Counted from the first letter of the stretch, positions 9,141 through 17,065 are shown. The stretch is DNA of 52,194 bases from Bacteroidota bacterium (GCA_021824565.1 JAKAKL010000060.1:1-52194); one strand, 5' to 3'. Translations and numbers: made by a program. Notes: generated by a model not told the origin, from the sequence alone.

Positions 9141-9171
9141 TTGACGCGAAAAAGATAATAATATAACTTTA
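9141..9171 (+). promoter_or_regulatory. Promoter of the candidate small RNA
   Basis: TTGACG at 9141-9146 is followed by TATAAC (9162-9167, 15-bp spacer). The same bases can be read as the Bacteroidota pattern TTG-N20-TAACTTTA, one mismatch from TAnnTTTG. Either reading puts the transcript start near 9175-9180, just before the first hairpin of the candidate RNA. Confidence 0.45.
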
Positions 9172-9177
9172 CATCGG

Positions 9178-9259
9178 TTCTGTTAAAAGGTTCTCCCCTG
9201 CCTTTTAACGTAAGGAACTAAGGTCCTATAGTCGCCCGATTATAGGGCTTTTTATTTTT
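9178..9259 (+). ncRNA. Candidate small RNA of about 80 nt, two hairpins with C-rich loops
   Basis: Hairpin 1 is gttaaaagg (9182-9190) with ccttttaac (9201-9209), a perfect 9-bp stem with loop ttctcccctg. Hairpin 2 is gtcctata (9223-9230) with tatagggc (9241-9248), eight pairs including one G-U, with loop gtcgcccgat, then TTTTTATTTTT. A promoter-like element lies just upstream and no ORF is present. It sits alone between the 5' end of the DUF4286 gene and the 3' end of the DUF6600-like gene, transcribed against both. C-rich loops facing outward are a known feature of small RNAs that pair with Shine-Dalgarno regions. The family is not recognised; the Chlorobi-1 RNA motif is one comparison worth making. 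Confidence 0.6.
9223..9259 (+). terminator. Rho-independent terminator of the candidate small RNA
   Basis: An eight-pair stem (9223-9230 with 9241-9248) is followed by five T, an A and five T on the plus strand. No plus-strand protein gene ends nearby, so the terminator itself implies a short plus-strand transcript. Confidence 0.75.
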
Positions 9260-9267
9260 AAAGAAAT

Positions 9268-10296
9268 TTATCTATCTACTTCGCCTTTTTTTATACGTGA
9301 AGAATCTTTCTTCACTCCATTCTTCTTTACCGGAGCTTTTTTCTTTTTTCCTGTAGAACGGCGTTTGATATTGCCTTTCTCATTCTGCTTTGTATTTTGT
9401 CTTTTATCCTGGCTTACAGAATTTCTTTTGTCGTTCATTCTCGTATCTCCGGAAACATTTCGTCCGGAATTATTAATACGGCTTTTGTCATTTTCATTGC
9501 CGTTATTTGGCGGATTCTGTACAGGCGGAACTTCGCGTCTTACCGGAGGAGTAACCACTGGTTTCCTTACATCATTATTATTTCTTTGCATATCGGAATT
9601 TCTATTTCTGTCATTCCCTGCATTTCTATCACTTTGAATTCTCGCGCGAATTATTTGTCTGCCTCCGCCGGTTACTCTTTCATTCACAACATTAACAGCT
9701 TCAATCCTTCGGTTTGTAACATTTTCTATTTCTCTTACATCTGGAGCACGACCGCCTTCATTATTCCTAATGCTTCTTATCGCATTGTTATTGTCGCGTG
9801 TTCTGTATCTGACAACATTATCATCGACAAAATTTTTCTGAGGAACAACAACCCAATAATTTGTTTGTCTTACGTACACATTAGTTACCGGATAGCCTGG
9901 TGAAGGCTGCGGAGCCCATCCTACATACCCATCCTGGTTATACCACACTACGTGTGCCGGTGTCCAATCGTATGAAGGTATCCAGATCCAGCCGTACTGC
10001 GGATCATTGTCCCAGTATCCATAATGATATACTACCCAGCCGTAAGGTTCGTAAGAATCCCACATCCAGCCGTTTGCAGTCCATACCCAATGACCATCAG
10101 AATATGGCTGCCATTCCGGTGAAACATTTGGTCGCCAAACATTTCCCAGACCTGGTACAGAAATCCATTGACCATATTCGTCAATCTGACTAAAAGTCTG
10201 TCTCGGATGATTTGTTTGAGAGACATACTGCGTAGTATAACATGCTGGAATGAATAAGACACTTAGAACAATAAGAACAAAAATTATCTTTTTCAT
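9268..10296 (-). CDS. DUF6600-like lipoprotein with aromatic repeats and basic tail
   Basis: This is a 342-residue protein. A signal peptide ends in the lipobox-like IPAC, so Cys19 is probably lipidated. Residues about 40-150 contain repeated Trp/Tyr/Gly segments (GHWVWTANGWMWDSYEPYGW, YHYGYWDNDPQYGWIWIPSY), the pattern of the DUF6600 family often found with FecR-like envelope proteins. The C-terminal half is low-complexity and rich in Asn, Arg and Lys (RNNNDVRK, GKKKKAPVKK), so it may contact nucleic acid, peptidoglycan or other polyanions; this is inference. The function is not known. A 78-bp gap separates it from the thioredoxin-like gene upstream. Confidence 0.75.
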   Translation of the reverse strand: MKKIIFVLIVLSVLFIPACYTTQYVSQTNHPRQTFSQIDEYGQWISVPGLGNVWRPNVSPEWQPYSDGHWVWTANGWMWDSYEPYGWVVYHYGYWDNDPQYGWIWIPSYDWTPAHVVWYNQDGYVGWAPQPSPGYPVTNVYVRQTNYWVVVPQKNFVDDNVVRYRTRDNNNAIRSIRNNEGGRAPDVREIENVTNRRIEAVNVVNERVTGGGRQIIRARIQSDRNAGNDRNRNSDMQRNNNDVRKPVVTPPVRREVPPVQNPPNNGNENDKSRINNSGRNVSGDTRMNDKRNSVSQDKRQNTKQNEKGNIKRRSTGKKKKAPVKKNGVKKDSSRIKKGEVDR

Positions 10297-10374
10297 TTTC
10301 AGATTCTCCTAAATTGTGAAATATTTATTCAGTTAAAGATCTTCTAAAATCTTCAACTTAAACGTTATAATCTT

Positions 10375-11466
10375 CTAAAGTCTGTCGAAATTTTCCAGGC
10401 ATTTATTTCCGAATGTGAAAGAATATATGCTTGCGCCTTTTTCAAGCGGGAAAAACTTCAGCTCATGCTTTGAAGAATTCTCTTTTGTAATGATGTAGTA
10501 CATGCGCGGTTCTGTAATCCGCACGTAGGTCTCACCTTTCTCATTTACTTTTAGATCTTTACCTCTCATCAATGGTGGAACTGGATCACCATCCCGAGTA
10601 ACTAAAAGATCTACCGGAAATTTATCTTTATCTCCGAGCACAGAATAAACATCTCTCCCGTAATATGTAATTCCTAACGAGACCTTATTTTTATTTGTTG
10701 ATGGCGAGACTGAAGTAAACGAGTCGGGACCGTTATGCCATTTTCCTTGAACAAAGAAGCCTCTTTCAACCCGGCGTGAGGTTGGTTTATAAAAGACGGT
10801 CTTATCGGCTTGGAAGCCTTCAGGGTTTGCGATCTTTCCTCCCCAAAGATTTCCACGATCATAGCCGATATAAATTTCATCGGATTGCTTGCCGCAGCCA
10901 TCAGCAAATAAATCTTTGTCGGGCGGAACTTTGTAGCCTGAAAAATTTAGTTCCGGATGGATTTCCTTTAATAATTTTTGAATTTGTTTTTCAAGTTCGC
11001 CATATTTTCCTTCTCCTTGATGATTAAGGCGAATGATTCCGTTTCCATCAATTAAATACGAATCTGGCCAGGTATAGCAATTATATTCGTCCCATACTTT
11101 ATCATTAATATCTGCGATTCCCGGGTACGGAAGTTTAAAGCGTCTGTAAGCGGCTTCAACGTTTGATGCAACCGAAGCGAAAGCAAATTCGCCTTTATGA
11201 ACACCGATAATTTCAAAGCCGTATTTATGATAGCGCTGATATAATTCTTTTAAATGCGGAAAAGTACGAATGCAATTAATACAAGTATATTCCCAGAAAT
11301 CAACGAGAACAACTTTTCCTTTTAAATCGGTTTTGAACGAATGACTTCCCCCGCCGAGCCAGATTGAATTCTTCGGAAAATCAGGCGCACGCGTACCGGG
11401 CTTAAGTTCCGCTAAGGATGATATGGTTAGAATAGATAGAAGCAGCACTGATAAAATTAATTTCAT
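10375..11466 (-). CDS. Exported thioredoxin-like protein (redoxin/DipZ C-terminal type)
   Basis: This is a 363-residue protein from the chosen start. Residues 1-19 form a signal peptide. A thioredoxin-fold domain follows, with VVLVDFWEYTCINC giving Cys62 and Cys65 as the redox pair, and later WPDSYLIDGNG with the cis-Pro loop region. The TCINCIRTFP form is typical of the thioredoxin domain of DipZ-like proteins. After about residue 185 comes a beta-rich C-terminal domain (GFFVQGKWHNGPDSF, ITYYGRDVYSVLG), which in relatives accompanies the redoxin domain. Its likely role is periplasmic thiol-disulfide exchange. I start at 11466 because that Met begins the signal peptide; an in-frame start at 11556 would add an unlikely 30-residue extension. 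Confidence 0.82.
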   Translation of the reverse strand: MKLILSVLLLSILTISSLAELKPGTRAPDFPKNSIWLGGGSHSFKTDLKGKVVLVDFWEYTCINCIRTFPHLKELYQRYHKYGFEIIGVHKGEFAFASVASNVEAAYRRFKLPYPGIADINDKVWDEYNCYTWPDSYLIDGNGIIRLNHQGEGKYGELEKQIQKLLKEIHPELNFSGYKVPPDKDLFADGCGKQSDEIYIGYDRGNLWGGKIANPEGFQADKTVFYKPTSRRVERGFFVQGKWHNGPDSFTSVSPSTNKNKVSLGITYYGRDVYSVLGDKDKFPVDLLVTRDGDPVPPLMRGKDLKVNEKGETYVRITEPRMYYIITKENSSKHELKFFPLEKGASIYSFTFGNKCLENFDRL

Positions 11467-11584
11467 AGGTATTTTTCTAAATTGAAGTAACTTTTTAAAT
11501 GAATTTATGAAGATAAGTTCTAATATTTTTATCACTTGAAATGTTAAGCCAAACACAGAAGAAAAATTTTAGCTTCGTTTTTAT

Positions 11585-12235
11585 CTAAATTATTTTTTTC
11601 TTCAAGCCGGCAAGGCTCTCTTCAACTTCGTGACGGGGTAAATTTCCTCTGATCAATTCCTCATCAGATTTTTCAAGGAGGCGCATGCAAAATTCGATTC
11701 CGCTTTTAATATAACTTTTATCAAATTCAATCAAATTATAAATCACATTTTCAGCTTCCGCATAATTGCCCGTGAATTCATAAAAGAAAAAAATATTCTC
11801 TTCTGTCTCAATATTAATTTCAAATTCATTTAGTTTTTCTACTACCGAATTTATTTTGTCCAGATGATCGGACTGAAGTATTGACGGAGAACTTTTTAGT
11901 CCTTCAGTAAAAAGTGAAAGAGATTTTTCATACAATCCGCCTGCCCGCGGAAAATCATTTTGAAGCTCGAATAATTCGGCTTCTTCCTGAAATAAAATTC
12001 CAAACACATAGCAATTACCCGGAAGCAATAATTTATTTTTCCCAATCAGTTCGACAAGCTGCCGGTTAGAAATTGTCTCCGCAAAATTTAGATCAAGCGC
12101 AAAAAATTCTTTGGCGACATTATTTAATTCTGAAAAAGCTTTTGTATAATCTTTAGAATTTTTTAGAAAGACAAGCCTTGCAAGCACTCTTACAAGAGTA
12201 TCGATCATTCGCATTAAATAATCTTTGGTCAGCAT
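11585..12235 (-). CDS. Helical protein resembling DUF6483
   Basis: This is a 216-residue protein that is predicted to be almost entirely helical and has no signal peptide. It opens with DYLMRMIDTLVRVLARLVFLK, which is the recurring start of DUF6483-type proteins as I recall them. The middle (YVFGILFQEEAELFELQNDF) and the end (NYAEAENVIYNLIEF) look like TPR-like helix pairs. No catalytic motif is visible. It begins 10 bp after the YhdH-like oxidoreductase stop and is probably co-transcribed with it. The family name is a moderate-confidence recollection and the function is unknown. Confidence 0.6.
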   Translation of the reverse strand: MLTKDYLMRMIDTLVRVLARLVFLKNSKDYTKAFSELNNVAKEFFALDLNFAETISNRQLVELIGKNKLLLPGNCYVFGILFQEEAELFELQNDFPRAGGLYEKSLSLFTEGLKSSPSILQSDHLDKINSVVEKLNEFEINIETEENIFFFYEFTGNYAEAENVIYNLIEFDKSYIKSGIEFCMRLLEKSDEELIRGNLPRHEVEESLAGLKKKII

Positions 12236-12245
12236 ACTTTCTTCG

Positions 12246-13244
12246 TCAAAGTTTTACAACGATCCTTCCTGTTATTTTGCCTTGAAGAATTAAATCTATT
12301 TTTTCATTTAATTCTTCAAGTTTGCATTCAGAAGCGATCATCTCAAGATTATCCGGCTTCCACTCAGCTGATAATTTATTCCACAATAATTTTCTAATCT
12401 CAGGGCTGCAATGTGCAGAATCACTGCCGAGTAATTTTACTCCGCGAAGGATAAAAGGATAAACCGTGGTGTTTAAATTTGAAGATTGAGTAAGTCCGCA
12501 TGCCGCAATTCCTCCGCCGTATTTTGTTGACTTTATAGCAGAGGCAAGTATGTTTCCCCCAACTGAATCAATTACCGCCGCCCACCTTGTCGGCAGCAGA
12601 GCTTTGTCCGACTGATCGTCAATACTTTTTCGATCTATAATTTTTTTCGCTCCGATGTTTTTCAAAAAATATTCTTTGTCTGCCTTGCCTGTTGACGCAG
12701 TTATTTTTTTATATCCGGCTTTATTTAAAATTGCAATTGCAAGAGAACCAACGCCGCCCGTTGCACCCGTAATTAAAATCTCTCCATCCGATTGAATGTT
12801 CAATCCGTTTTGCTCAAGATTAAATAAAGACAACGCTGCTGTAAATCCTGCTGTGCCGAATATCATGCTTTCTCGTAAAGGCAAATTCTGCGGAAGCTTC
12901 ACAGCCCACTCTGACGGCACGCGAATAAATTGCCCGTAACCGCCTGGAGTGTTCATGCCGAGATCGAAACCGGTAACAATAACTTCATCTCCGGGAGAAA
13001 AATCTTTTTTTGAAGATTCAACAACAACACCCGCGGCATCGATTCCAGGTGTGTGAGGATATCTTCTTGTAATGCCTTTATTACCTGCTGCCGACATTGC
13101 ATCTTTATAATTAAGCGATGAGTATTTTACATTAATTAAAATATCTCCGCCTGGAAGATCATCGATAGACTTTTTTTCAATCCTCCTTATAAATTTTTCA
13201 TTTTCCTCGCGAACAACAAGCGCCGTGTATGCATCTTTATTCAT
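12246..13244 (-). CDS. acuI: YhdH/AcuI-type zinc-independent quinone oxidoreductase (acrylyl-CoA reductase family)
   Basis: This is a 332-residue medium-chain dehydrogenase. The N-terminal GroES-like domain holds VKYSSLNYKDAMSAAGNKG and HTPGIDAAGVV. The Rossmann domain has ILITGATGGVGSLAIAIL for NADPH, then TASTGK and GAKKIIDRK. The structural and catalytic zinc Cys/His clusters of alcohol dehydrogenases are absent, as expected for this subfamily. YhdH/AcuI enzymes reduce acryloyl-CoA and related enoyl compounds with NADPH, and the closest relatives share the PGGYGQFIRVP segment seen here. The exact substrate in this organism is inferred. The upstream region is shared with the divergent lipoprotein gene at 13568. 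Confidence 0.88.
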   Translation of the reverse strand: MNKDAYTALVVREENEKFIRRIEKKSIDDLPGGDILINVKYSSLNYKDAMSAAGNKGITRRYPHTPGIDAAGVVVESSKKDFSPGDEVIVTGFDLGMNTPGGYGQFIRVPSEWAVKLPQNLPLRESMIFGTAGFTAALSLFNLEQNGLNIQSDGEILITGATGGVGSLAIAILNKAGYKKITASTGKADKEYFLKNIGAKKIIDRKSIDDQSDKALLPTRWAAVIDSVGGNILASAIKSTKYGGGIAACGLTQSSNLNTTVYPFILRGVKLLGSDSAHCSPEIRKLLWNKLSAEWKPDNLEMIASECKLEELNEKIDLILQGKITGRIVVKL

Positions 13245-13370
13245 TTTACTCTCAAAATTTCATTTTAAATTTAATCAAATTAGATGAATCAACCATTCAT
13301 GAATAACATGCAAAGAAATAAATGCACTTAGCCCTGTTATACTAATATTAATTCTTTTTCAGTTTTCTTC

Positions 13371-13401
13371 TTGACTTTCATTTTTTTTTTTTTTCTATTT
13401 T
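13371..13401 (+). promoter_or_regulatory. Putative promoter with a 14-T homopolymer in its spacer
   Basis: TTGACT at 13371-13376 and TATTTT at 13396-13401 are separated by 19 bp, of which 13381-13394 are 14 consecutive T. The same pair of hexamers with a 17-bp spacer stands upstream of efp (43051-43079, minus strand). It points toward the lipoprotein gene at 13568. The rest of the 13245-13567 gap is AT-rich, apart from the small ORF at 13461. Confidence 0.4.
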
Positions 13402-13460
13402 AAACCGTTAATTATTTAACTAATATTTAATCAATAATATTTTAAGGTATGGTGGTCTTA

Positions 13461-13571
13461 ATGTTTATTGTTTTCGGGCTCTTTCCTTTGACGTCTCTCG
13501 TTTATTCTGAACCAATTATTTTAGCTCAGGTTATCCTTAATCCTTCCCTAATCCACACGGTACAAGCATGA
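13461..13571 (+). CDS. Possible 36-residue leader ORF coupled to the lipoprotein gene
   Basis: ATG at 13461 follows GGTGG with a 5-base gap. It opens a 36-codon frame with a hydrophobic start (MFIVFGLFPLTSLVY), ending at a TGA that overlaps the ATG of the next gene as ATGA. Such overlaps often mark translational coupling. The downstream ATG has no clear ribosome site of its own, which supports the idea. The peptide resembles nothing I know and could be chance, so this is a low-confidence call. Confidence 0.3.
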   Translation: MFIVFGLFPLTSLVYSEPIILAQVILNPSLIHTVQA

Positions 13572-14653
13572 AATTTAATACTCTTATTAATCCATCAATG
13601 AATAAATTCTTAAACTTGATCTTGAACTTACTCTTAATCTTAAACCTCTTTTTTCTCTTCTTTTTTGAAAGCTGCAAAAGTTCAACTGCGCCGAAACAAA
13701 ATACCTTGCAGCCAGGAAGAAGAGATTATACCTGGACTGTGGATACTCTAAACATTCCTTATACGGTTTTAGAAAACATTTGGGGTTCTTCTCCAACAGA
13801 TGTTTGGGCAGTAGGACCCGGCGGCGATAAAGATAAAACTATTTATCGGTTTAACGGACAGCAGTGGGTTAATGACGGTATCTCAAGACCTTTAGCACCT
13901 ACAGCAGTTTTTGGCTTTGCACAAAATGATGTTTGGCTTGCTGGTACACTCGGTGACGACATTTGGCATTATGACGGCACCGTTTTATCTAAGTATCAAA
14001 ATTATTATGTACCTGGTTATCCTTTAACAGGGATACAAGGTATTTGGGGAGACAGCCCTAACAATATATATGCTGTTGGCTTTGCTGACAGTGATAATAT
14101 CTTTAGAGGCATGATTCAACAATTCAACGGCAGCCAGTGGAAAATAACTTATCTATCCAATAAAAATGAAGAGTTTTCTATCGAATACAAAGATCCTTTA
14201 TCAAATAATTGTTATGTCCTTTCATATCGAAATAATGATAATAATAACACTGATTCGACAATAATCTATCAGTATGATGGACAAAGTCTAAAAGAAATAT
14301 ATTCATCAGATTTTTTTGCTGGACACTCTTCTAATTTAGCATATATAGCATCTCAAGTTTATTTCATACTTGATAACGGGGTCTATTCTTATAATAATGG
14401 TTTTAAGCTGTTGTTCAATGTTGATTATCCTAATTTTTACCGAGCTATATGCGGTAGAAACAATGAAGATATATTTCTATGTATGAAGGATGGCATTGCA
14501 CATTATAATGGAACCGATATTCAGTATTTATATCACTTCCATCAGGGCATATATTTTTCTGGCCCACCCGCAATATTTGACAAAGAAGTATTTTTCCTTG
14601 TCTATGATTTTGTAAATAACATAAACCTTGTAATTAGGGGAAAATTAAATTGA
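13568..14653 (+). CDS. Lipoprotein with beta-propeller-like repeats
   Basis: This is a 361-residue protein. It has a long hydrophobic leader and a lipobox-like FESC, then a Ser/Thr/Pro-rich linker. Repeated segments IWGSSPTDVWAVG, FGFAQNDVWLAGT and IWGDSPNNIYAVG, each followed by a strand with FNG, indicate a beta-propeller of about 40-50 residues per blade. Such proteins are numerous in Ignavibacteria and are probably surface-exposed; no enzyme motif is visible. A second Met at codon 11 (13598) would give a shorter leader and is also possible. The upstream region carries the T14 promoter and a 36-residue ORF that overlaps this start. Confidence 0.75.
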   Translation: MKFNTLINPSMNKFLNLILNLLLILNLFFLFFFESCKSSTAPKQNTLQPGRRDYTWTVDTLNIPYTVLENIWGSSPTDVWAVGPGGDKDKTIYRFNGQQWVNDGISRPLAPTAVFGFAQNDVWLAGTLGDDIWHYDGTVLSKYQNYYVPGYPLTGIQGIWGDSPNNIYAVGFADSDNIFRGMIQQFNGSQWKITYLSNKNEEFSIEYKDPLSNNCYVLSYRNNDNNNTDSTIIYQYDGQSLKEIYSSDFFAGHSSNLAYIASQVYFILDNGVYSYNNGFKLLFNVDYPNFYRAICGRNNEDIFLCMKDGIAHYNGTDIQYLYHFHQGIYFSGPPAIFDKEVFFLVYDFVNNINLVIRGKLN

Positions 14654-14673
14654 ATAAGAAAGGAGGTACTAAA

Positions 14674-14697
14674 ATGCGAAATAAATTTATAATATAA
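14674..14697 (+). other. Seven-codon ORF behind a perfect Shine-Dalgarno sequence
   Basis: AAGGAGG stands seven bases before an ATG that reads MRNKFII and stops at TAA (14695-14697). A 10-bp hairpin starts at the next base. The 13-mer aataagaaaggag that carries the Shine-Dalgarno recurs at 14813-14825, again followed by only a four-codon frame (TTG ATA AAA TGA). Either these are translated leaders or remnants of lost gene starts. Confidence 0.35.
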
Positions 14698-14723
14698 CGG
14701 GGAAATGCTGGAACATTTCCCCG
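14698..14723. other. Perfect 10-bp hairpin after the seven-codon ORF
   Basis: cggggaaatg (14698-14707) pairs fully with catttccccg (14714-14723) around a 6-base loop. Only three T follow soon after, so it is a poor intrinsic terminator for either strand. It may end or protect the lipoprotein mRNA. Confidence 0.6.
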
Positions 14724-14731
14724 CATGTTTC

Positions 14732-14791
14732 GAATAGTCAAGATAACAGTTAGATAAGCATTTCTATGAAATGCTATGGCTATTCTGTTTT
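14732..14791 (+). terminator. Branched stem-loop before the T9SS cargo gene, possible terminator
   Basis: An outer stem gaatag (14732-14737) pairs with ctattc (14780-14785). Inside it agcattt (14757-14763) pairs with aaatgct (14769-14775). A run of five T begins after the outer stem at 14787. It could terminate the lipoprotein transcript or form part of a leader for the gene at 14896. Confidence 0.4.
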
Positions 14792-14895
14792 TAAAAATAA
14801 TAAAATTTTATCAATAAGAAAGGAGATAAAAAATTGATAAAATGAATTGATTTGTTCTTCATCAAAAATATGTTTAATAAAAAACGGAGTATAAA

Positions 14896-16464
14896 ATGAA
14901 AAATTTATTATTAATCTTTTTGTTTACTTTTTTAGCCACTGAGTTTTGTCATGCGCAAACTATTCTCTTTGATTCGCCTTCAAATAATTCAGTTTATACA
15001 GTTACATCTGGAGTTACAATTAACATAAAAGTTAATTTTACGTTTACACTATCTGGGGGAACAATAACATATATAACTAAATTAACTACAGAACAGGGAA
15101 CAACTAGCGTAAACAATGGGGATATTGTAAACAACGTAACTGCCGGTTCTAAGAATTGGAAATTGGAGATATGGTGTTGGGATGGTAGTACTTACCATTA
15201 TGCTTCCAATAACGTTTCATTTAACGTTGTGTATGGTATACGTCATATTACCGCCGATAATAATTTTACAGATAATAGTGGAAACGGAACTCATGGTTCC
15301 ATTGTGATTGACGGTATATCTCATACTATTTCGTCTAATGGTTATGCATTTACAAAAAATGTTGGAGATAATACTACTTTACAGGCCGTTTCGCCTCAGA
15401 CAGATAATCAAGGCTACCAAAGGGTTTGGAATACATCAGGGGTGTCACAAAGCCTTAGCAGTTGGCAACAGTTAGCTAACTATCATTATAATTTCAAGAC
15501 CTACAATTCTCAATATAATTTTACTGTTGCCCCGACTGATGATGGAACAACCTTTATTTCCAACCTAATGAAAGCTTGTGATATTACGATCCAAAATAAT
15601 TTCATCGGCGTTGGACATGGAAATACAATCACTGTTAATAATAATCTTGTCAGCTCTCCTTCTTCAAATAATATGGTTGTTGAGCAAAATGCCATTACTG
15701 CGTCTGCCCTGAACGTAATATCTATCAATGGAATAGACTATACTCTCAATAACTGGACTGATGCTAATAATAATATCCTTTCTACAAATAACAGCGTAAC
15801 TTTTAATCCGAGTACAAATATGACTTACACAGCTAATTTTACTGGCACACCTCCATCTAATATTATTAACTTCGGTTTTAATAATACTGTCAATCAGCCA
15901 ATTCAAATGTATTGGACAGATAATCCGAACCCTAATGTCACTTATCAAATCTGGAGAAATATTAAAGGCGGTTCCGGTCCAGTTCTATTAGCTACCATTG
16001 GGAGAGGAGTTCAAACTTATACTGATTACGACTACTTGTACACAAGTACTTATACAAATAATTTACTCTATTATGATGTCCGCCAGTACTATTCTGTTGA
16101 AGGCACCTATTCAAATCCAACATGGCATGCCGTATACGGAAAGATTTCTCCTAAGGAGGATCCAAATAAAAATTTAACCTTGAGTACAGAATCAGAAAAC
16201 ATTACAAATTATTTTGTCGGCTGTTATCCAAATCCGTTCAATCCAGCAACAATAATAAATTATCAACTGCCGAAAGCCGGTGCAGTTACTCTTAAGATAT
16301 ATGATTCAATGGGCAGAGAAATAAAAACTCTTGTCAACGAAACAAAAGACAAAGGTTCATATAATGTAAGCTTTAATGCTTCAAGCCTTCCGAGCGGAAT
16401 ATATTTCTATCAGCTTCGTTCGGGTGATTATATTTCAACAAAGAAAATGGTTCTGTTAAAATAA
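14896..16464 (+). CDS. T9SS-sorted secreted protein of unknown function
   Basis: This is a 522-residue protein with a signal peptide ending in CHAQ. CGGAG lies eight bases before the ATG. The N-terminal part is an Ig-like or fibronectin-like segment (SPSNNSVYTVTSGVTINIKV). The middle holds beta-rich Asn/Thr repeats around HITADNNFTDNSGNG and ISINGIDYTLNNWTD. A fibronectin-like stretch (YQIWRNIKGGSGPVLLATIG) follows. Residues from about 435 form the T9SS sorting domain: CYPNPFNPATIINYQLPKAG, then SLPSGIYFYQLRSGDY and KKMVLLK. The protein is therefore expected to cross the outer membrane and be anchored or released at the surface. No catalytic motif is seen. A strong terminator follows at 16487. 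Confidence 0.85.
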   Translation: MKNLLLIFLFTFLATEFCHAQTILFDSPSNNSVYTVTSGVTINIKVNFTFTLSGGTITYITKLTTEQGTTSVNNGDIVNNVTAGSKNWKLEIWCWDGSTYHYASNNVSFNVVYGIRHITADNNFTDNSGNGTHGSIVIDGISHTISSNGYAFTKNVGDNTTLQAVSPQTDNQGYQRVWNTSGVSQSLSSWQQLANYHYNFKTYNSQYNFTVAPTDDGTTFISNLMKACDITIQNNFIGVGHGNTITVNNNLVSSPSSNNMVVEQNAITASALNVISINGIDYTLNNWTDANNNILSTNNSVTFNPSTNMTYTANFTGTPPSNIINFGFNNTVNQPIQMYWTDNPNPNVTYQIWRNIKGGSGPVLLATIGRGVQTYTDYDYLYTSTYTNNLLYYDVRQYYSVEGTYSNPTWHAVYGKISPKEDPNKNLTLSTESENITNYFVGCYPNPFNPATIINYQLPKAGAVTLKIYDSMGREIKTLVNETKDKGSYNVSFNASSLPSGIYFYQLRSGDYISTKKMVLLK

Positions 16465-16486
16465 ATTCAAAGACAATTAAGTGTAA

Positions 16487-16514
16487 AGACGACCCGCCGG
16501 GTCGTCTCTTTTTT
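16487..16514 (+). terminator. Rho-independent terminator of the T9SS cargo gene
   Basis: agacgaccc (16487-16495) pairs with gggtcgtct (16499-16507) through a GCC loop, then C and six T. The left flank reads gtaaagacg, which also opens the hairpin downstream of the other complete T9SS cargo gene (46233). Confidence 0.9.
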
Positions 16515-16725
16515 CATAATGAAATTTTGTTTAGCTGACTAAACCGGGGCATATATTGCTTCGCTTAAAATATATCATGAGGCAGAAGACGCCGGAGAGA
16601 ACTGGCAGGCTTTGAGAATGTGATTGATGAGCTTGTCTTATGCTTTACCCGTAAATCCACCCCAAAAACAACGGTAAATGCTCAAAAATGATAAAATAAC
16701 GTAATTTTAAACGTTAAGCCTATAC

Positions 16726-16990
16726 AAAAGGTTCATCGACCTGTCCGGAAGGTAGGAAGATGAACCTTTTTTGTTCATCTCTGAACCCTGGAGGTCGAAG
16801 ATCGAACCTTTTTTAGCCATCGTTGAACCTCCCGAATAGGATGCCGAACCTTTTTTAGCCATCGCTGAACCTTCCGGATAGGAAGACGAACCTTTTTCAG
16901 CCGTCACTGAACCTTCCTGATATGATGGCGAACCTTTATTAGCCATTATTGAACCTCCGGGAGTGAAAACTAAACCTTTTTTAGTCTTTG
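16726..16990. repeat. Tandem array, 42-bp unit made of two 21-bp halves, six copies
   Basis: The motif gaaccttttt starts at 16762, 16804, 16846, 16888 and 16930, with a decayed copy at 16972, exactly 42 bp apart. Each unit splits into two 21-bp halves that both begin GAACCT, for example one at 16846 and one at 16867. The array opens with a perfect 12-bp inverted repeat, aaaaggttcatc (16726-16737) with gatgaacctttt (16759-16770). There are no unique spacers. Confidence 0.92.
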
Positions 16991-17065
16991 TTCCGGCAAA
17001 AGCTTAAAGCCATAATTCCGCTTGCGGTACATCATTTTCGGCTTTCAAGGTAAGTCAATACTTTT

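Noticed and set aside
9365-10193. Plus-strand ORFs opposite the DUF6600-like lipoprotein
   Set aside because: Their open frames arise from the biased Asn/Arg/Trp codons of the real gene, and they have no ribosome site or domain.
16707-16946. Minus-strand 79-codon ORF of AKKGSSSYPEG-type repeats as a gene
   Set aside because: It lies almost entirely inside the 42-bp array, has no ribosome site, and is explained by a stop-free 14-codon period.
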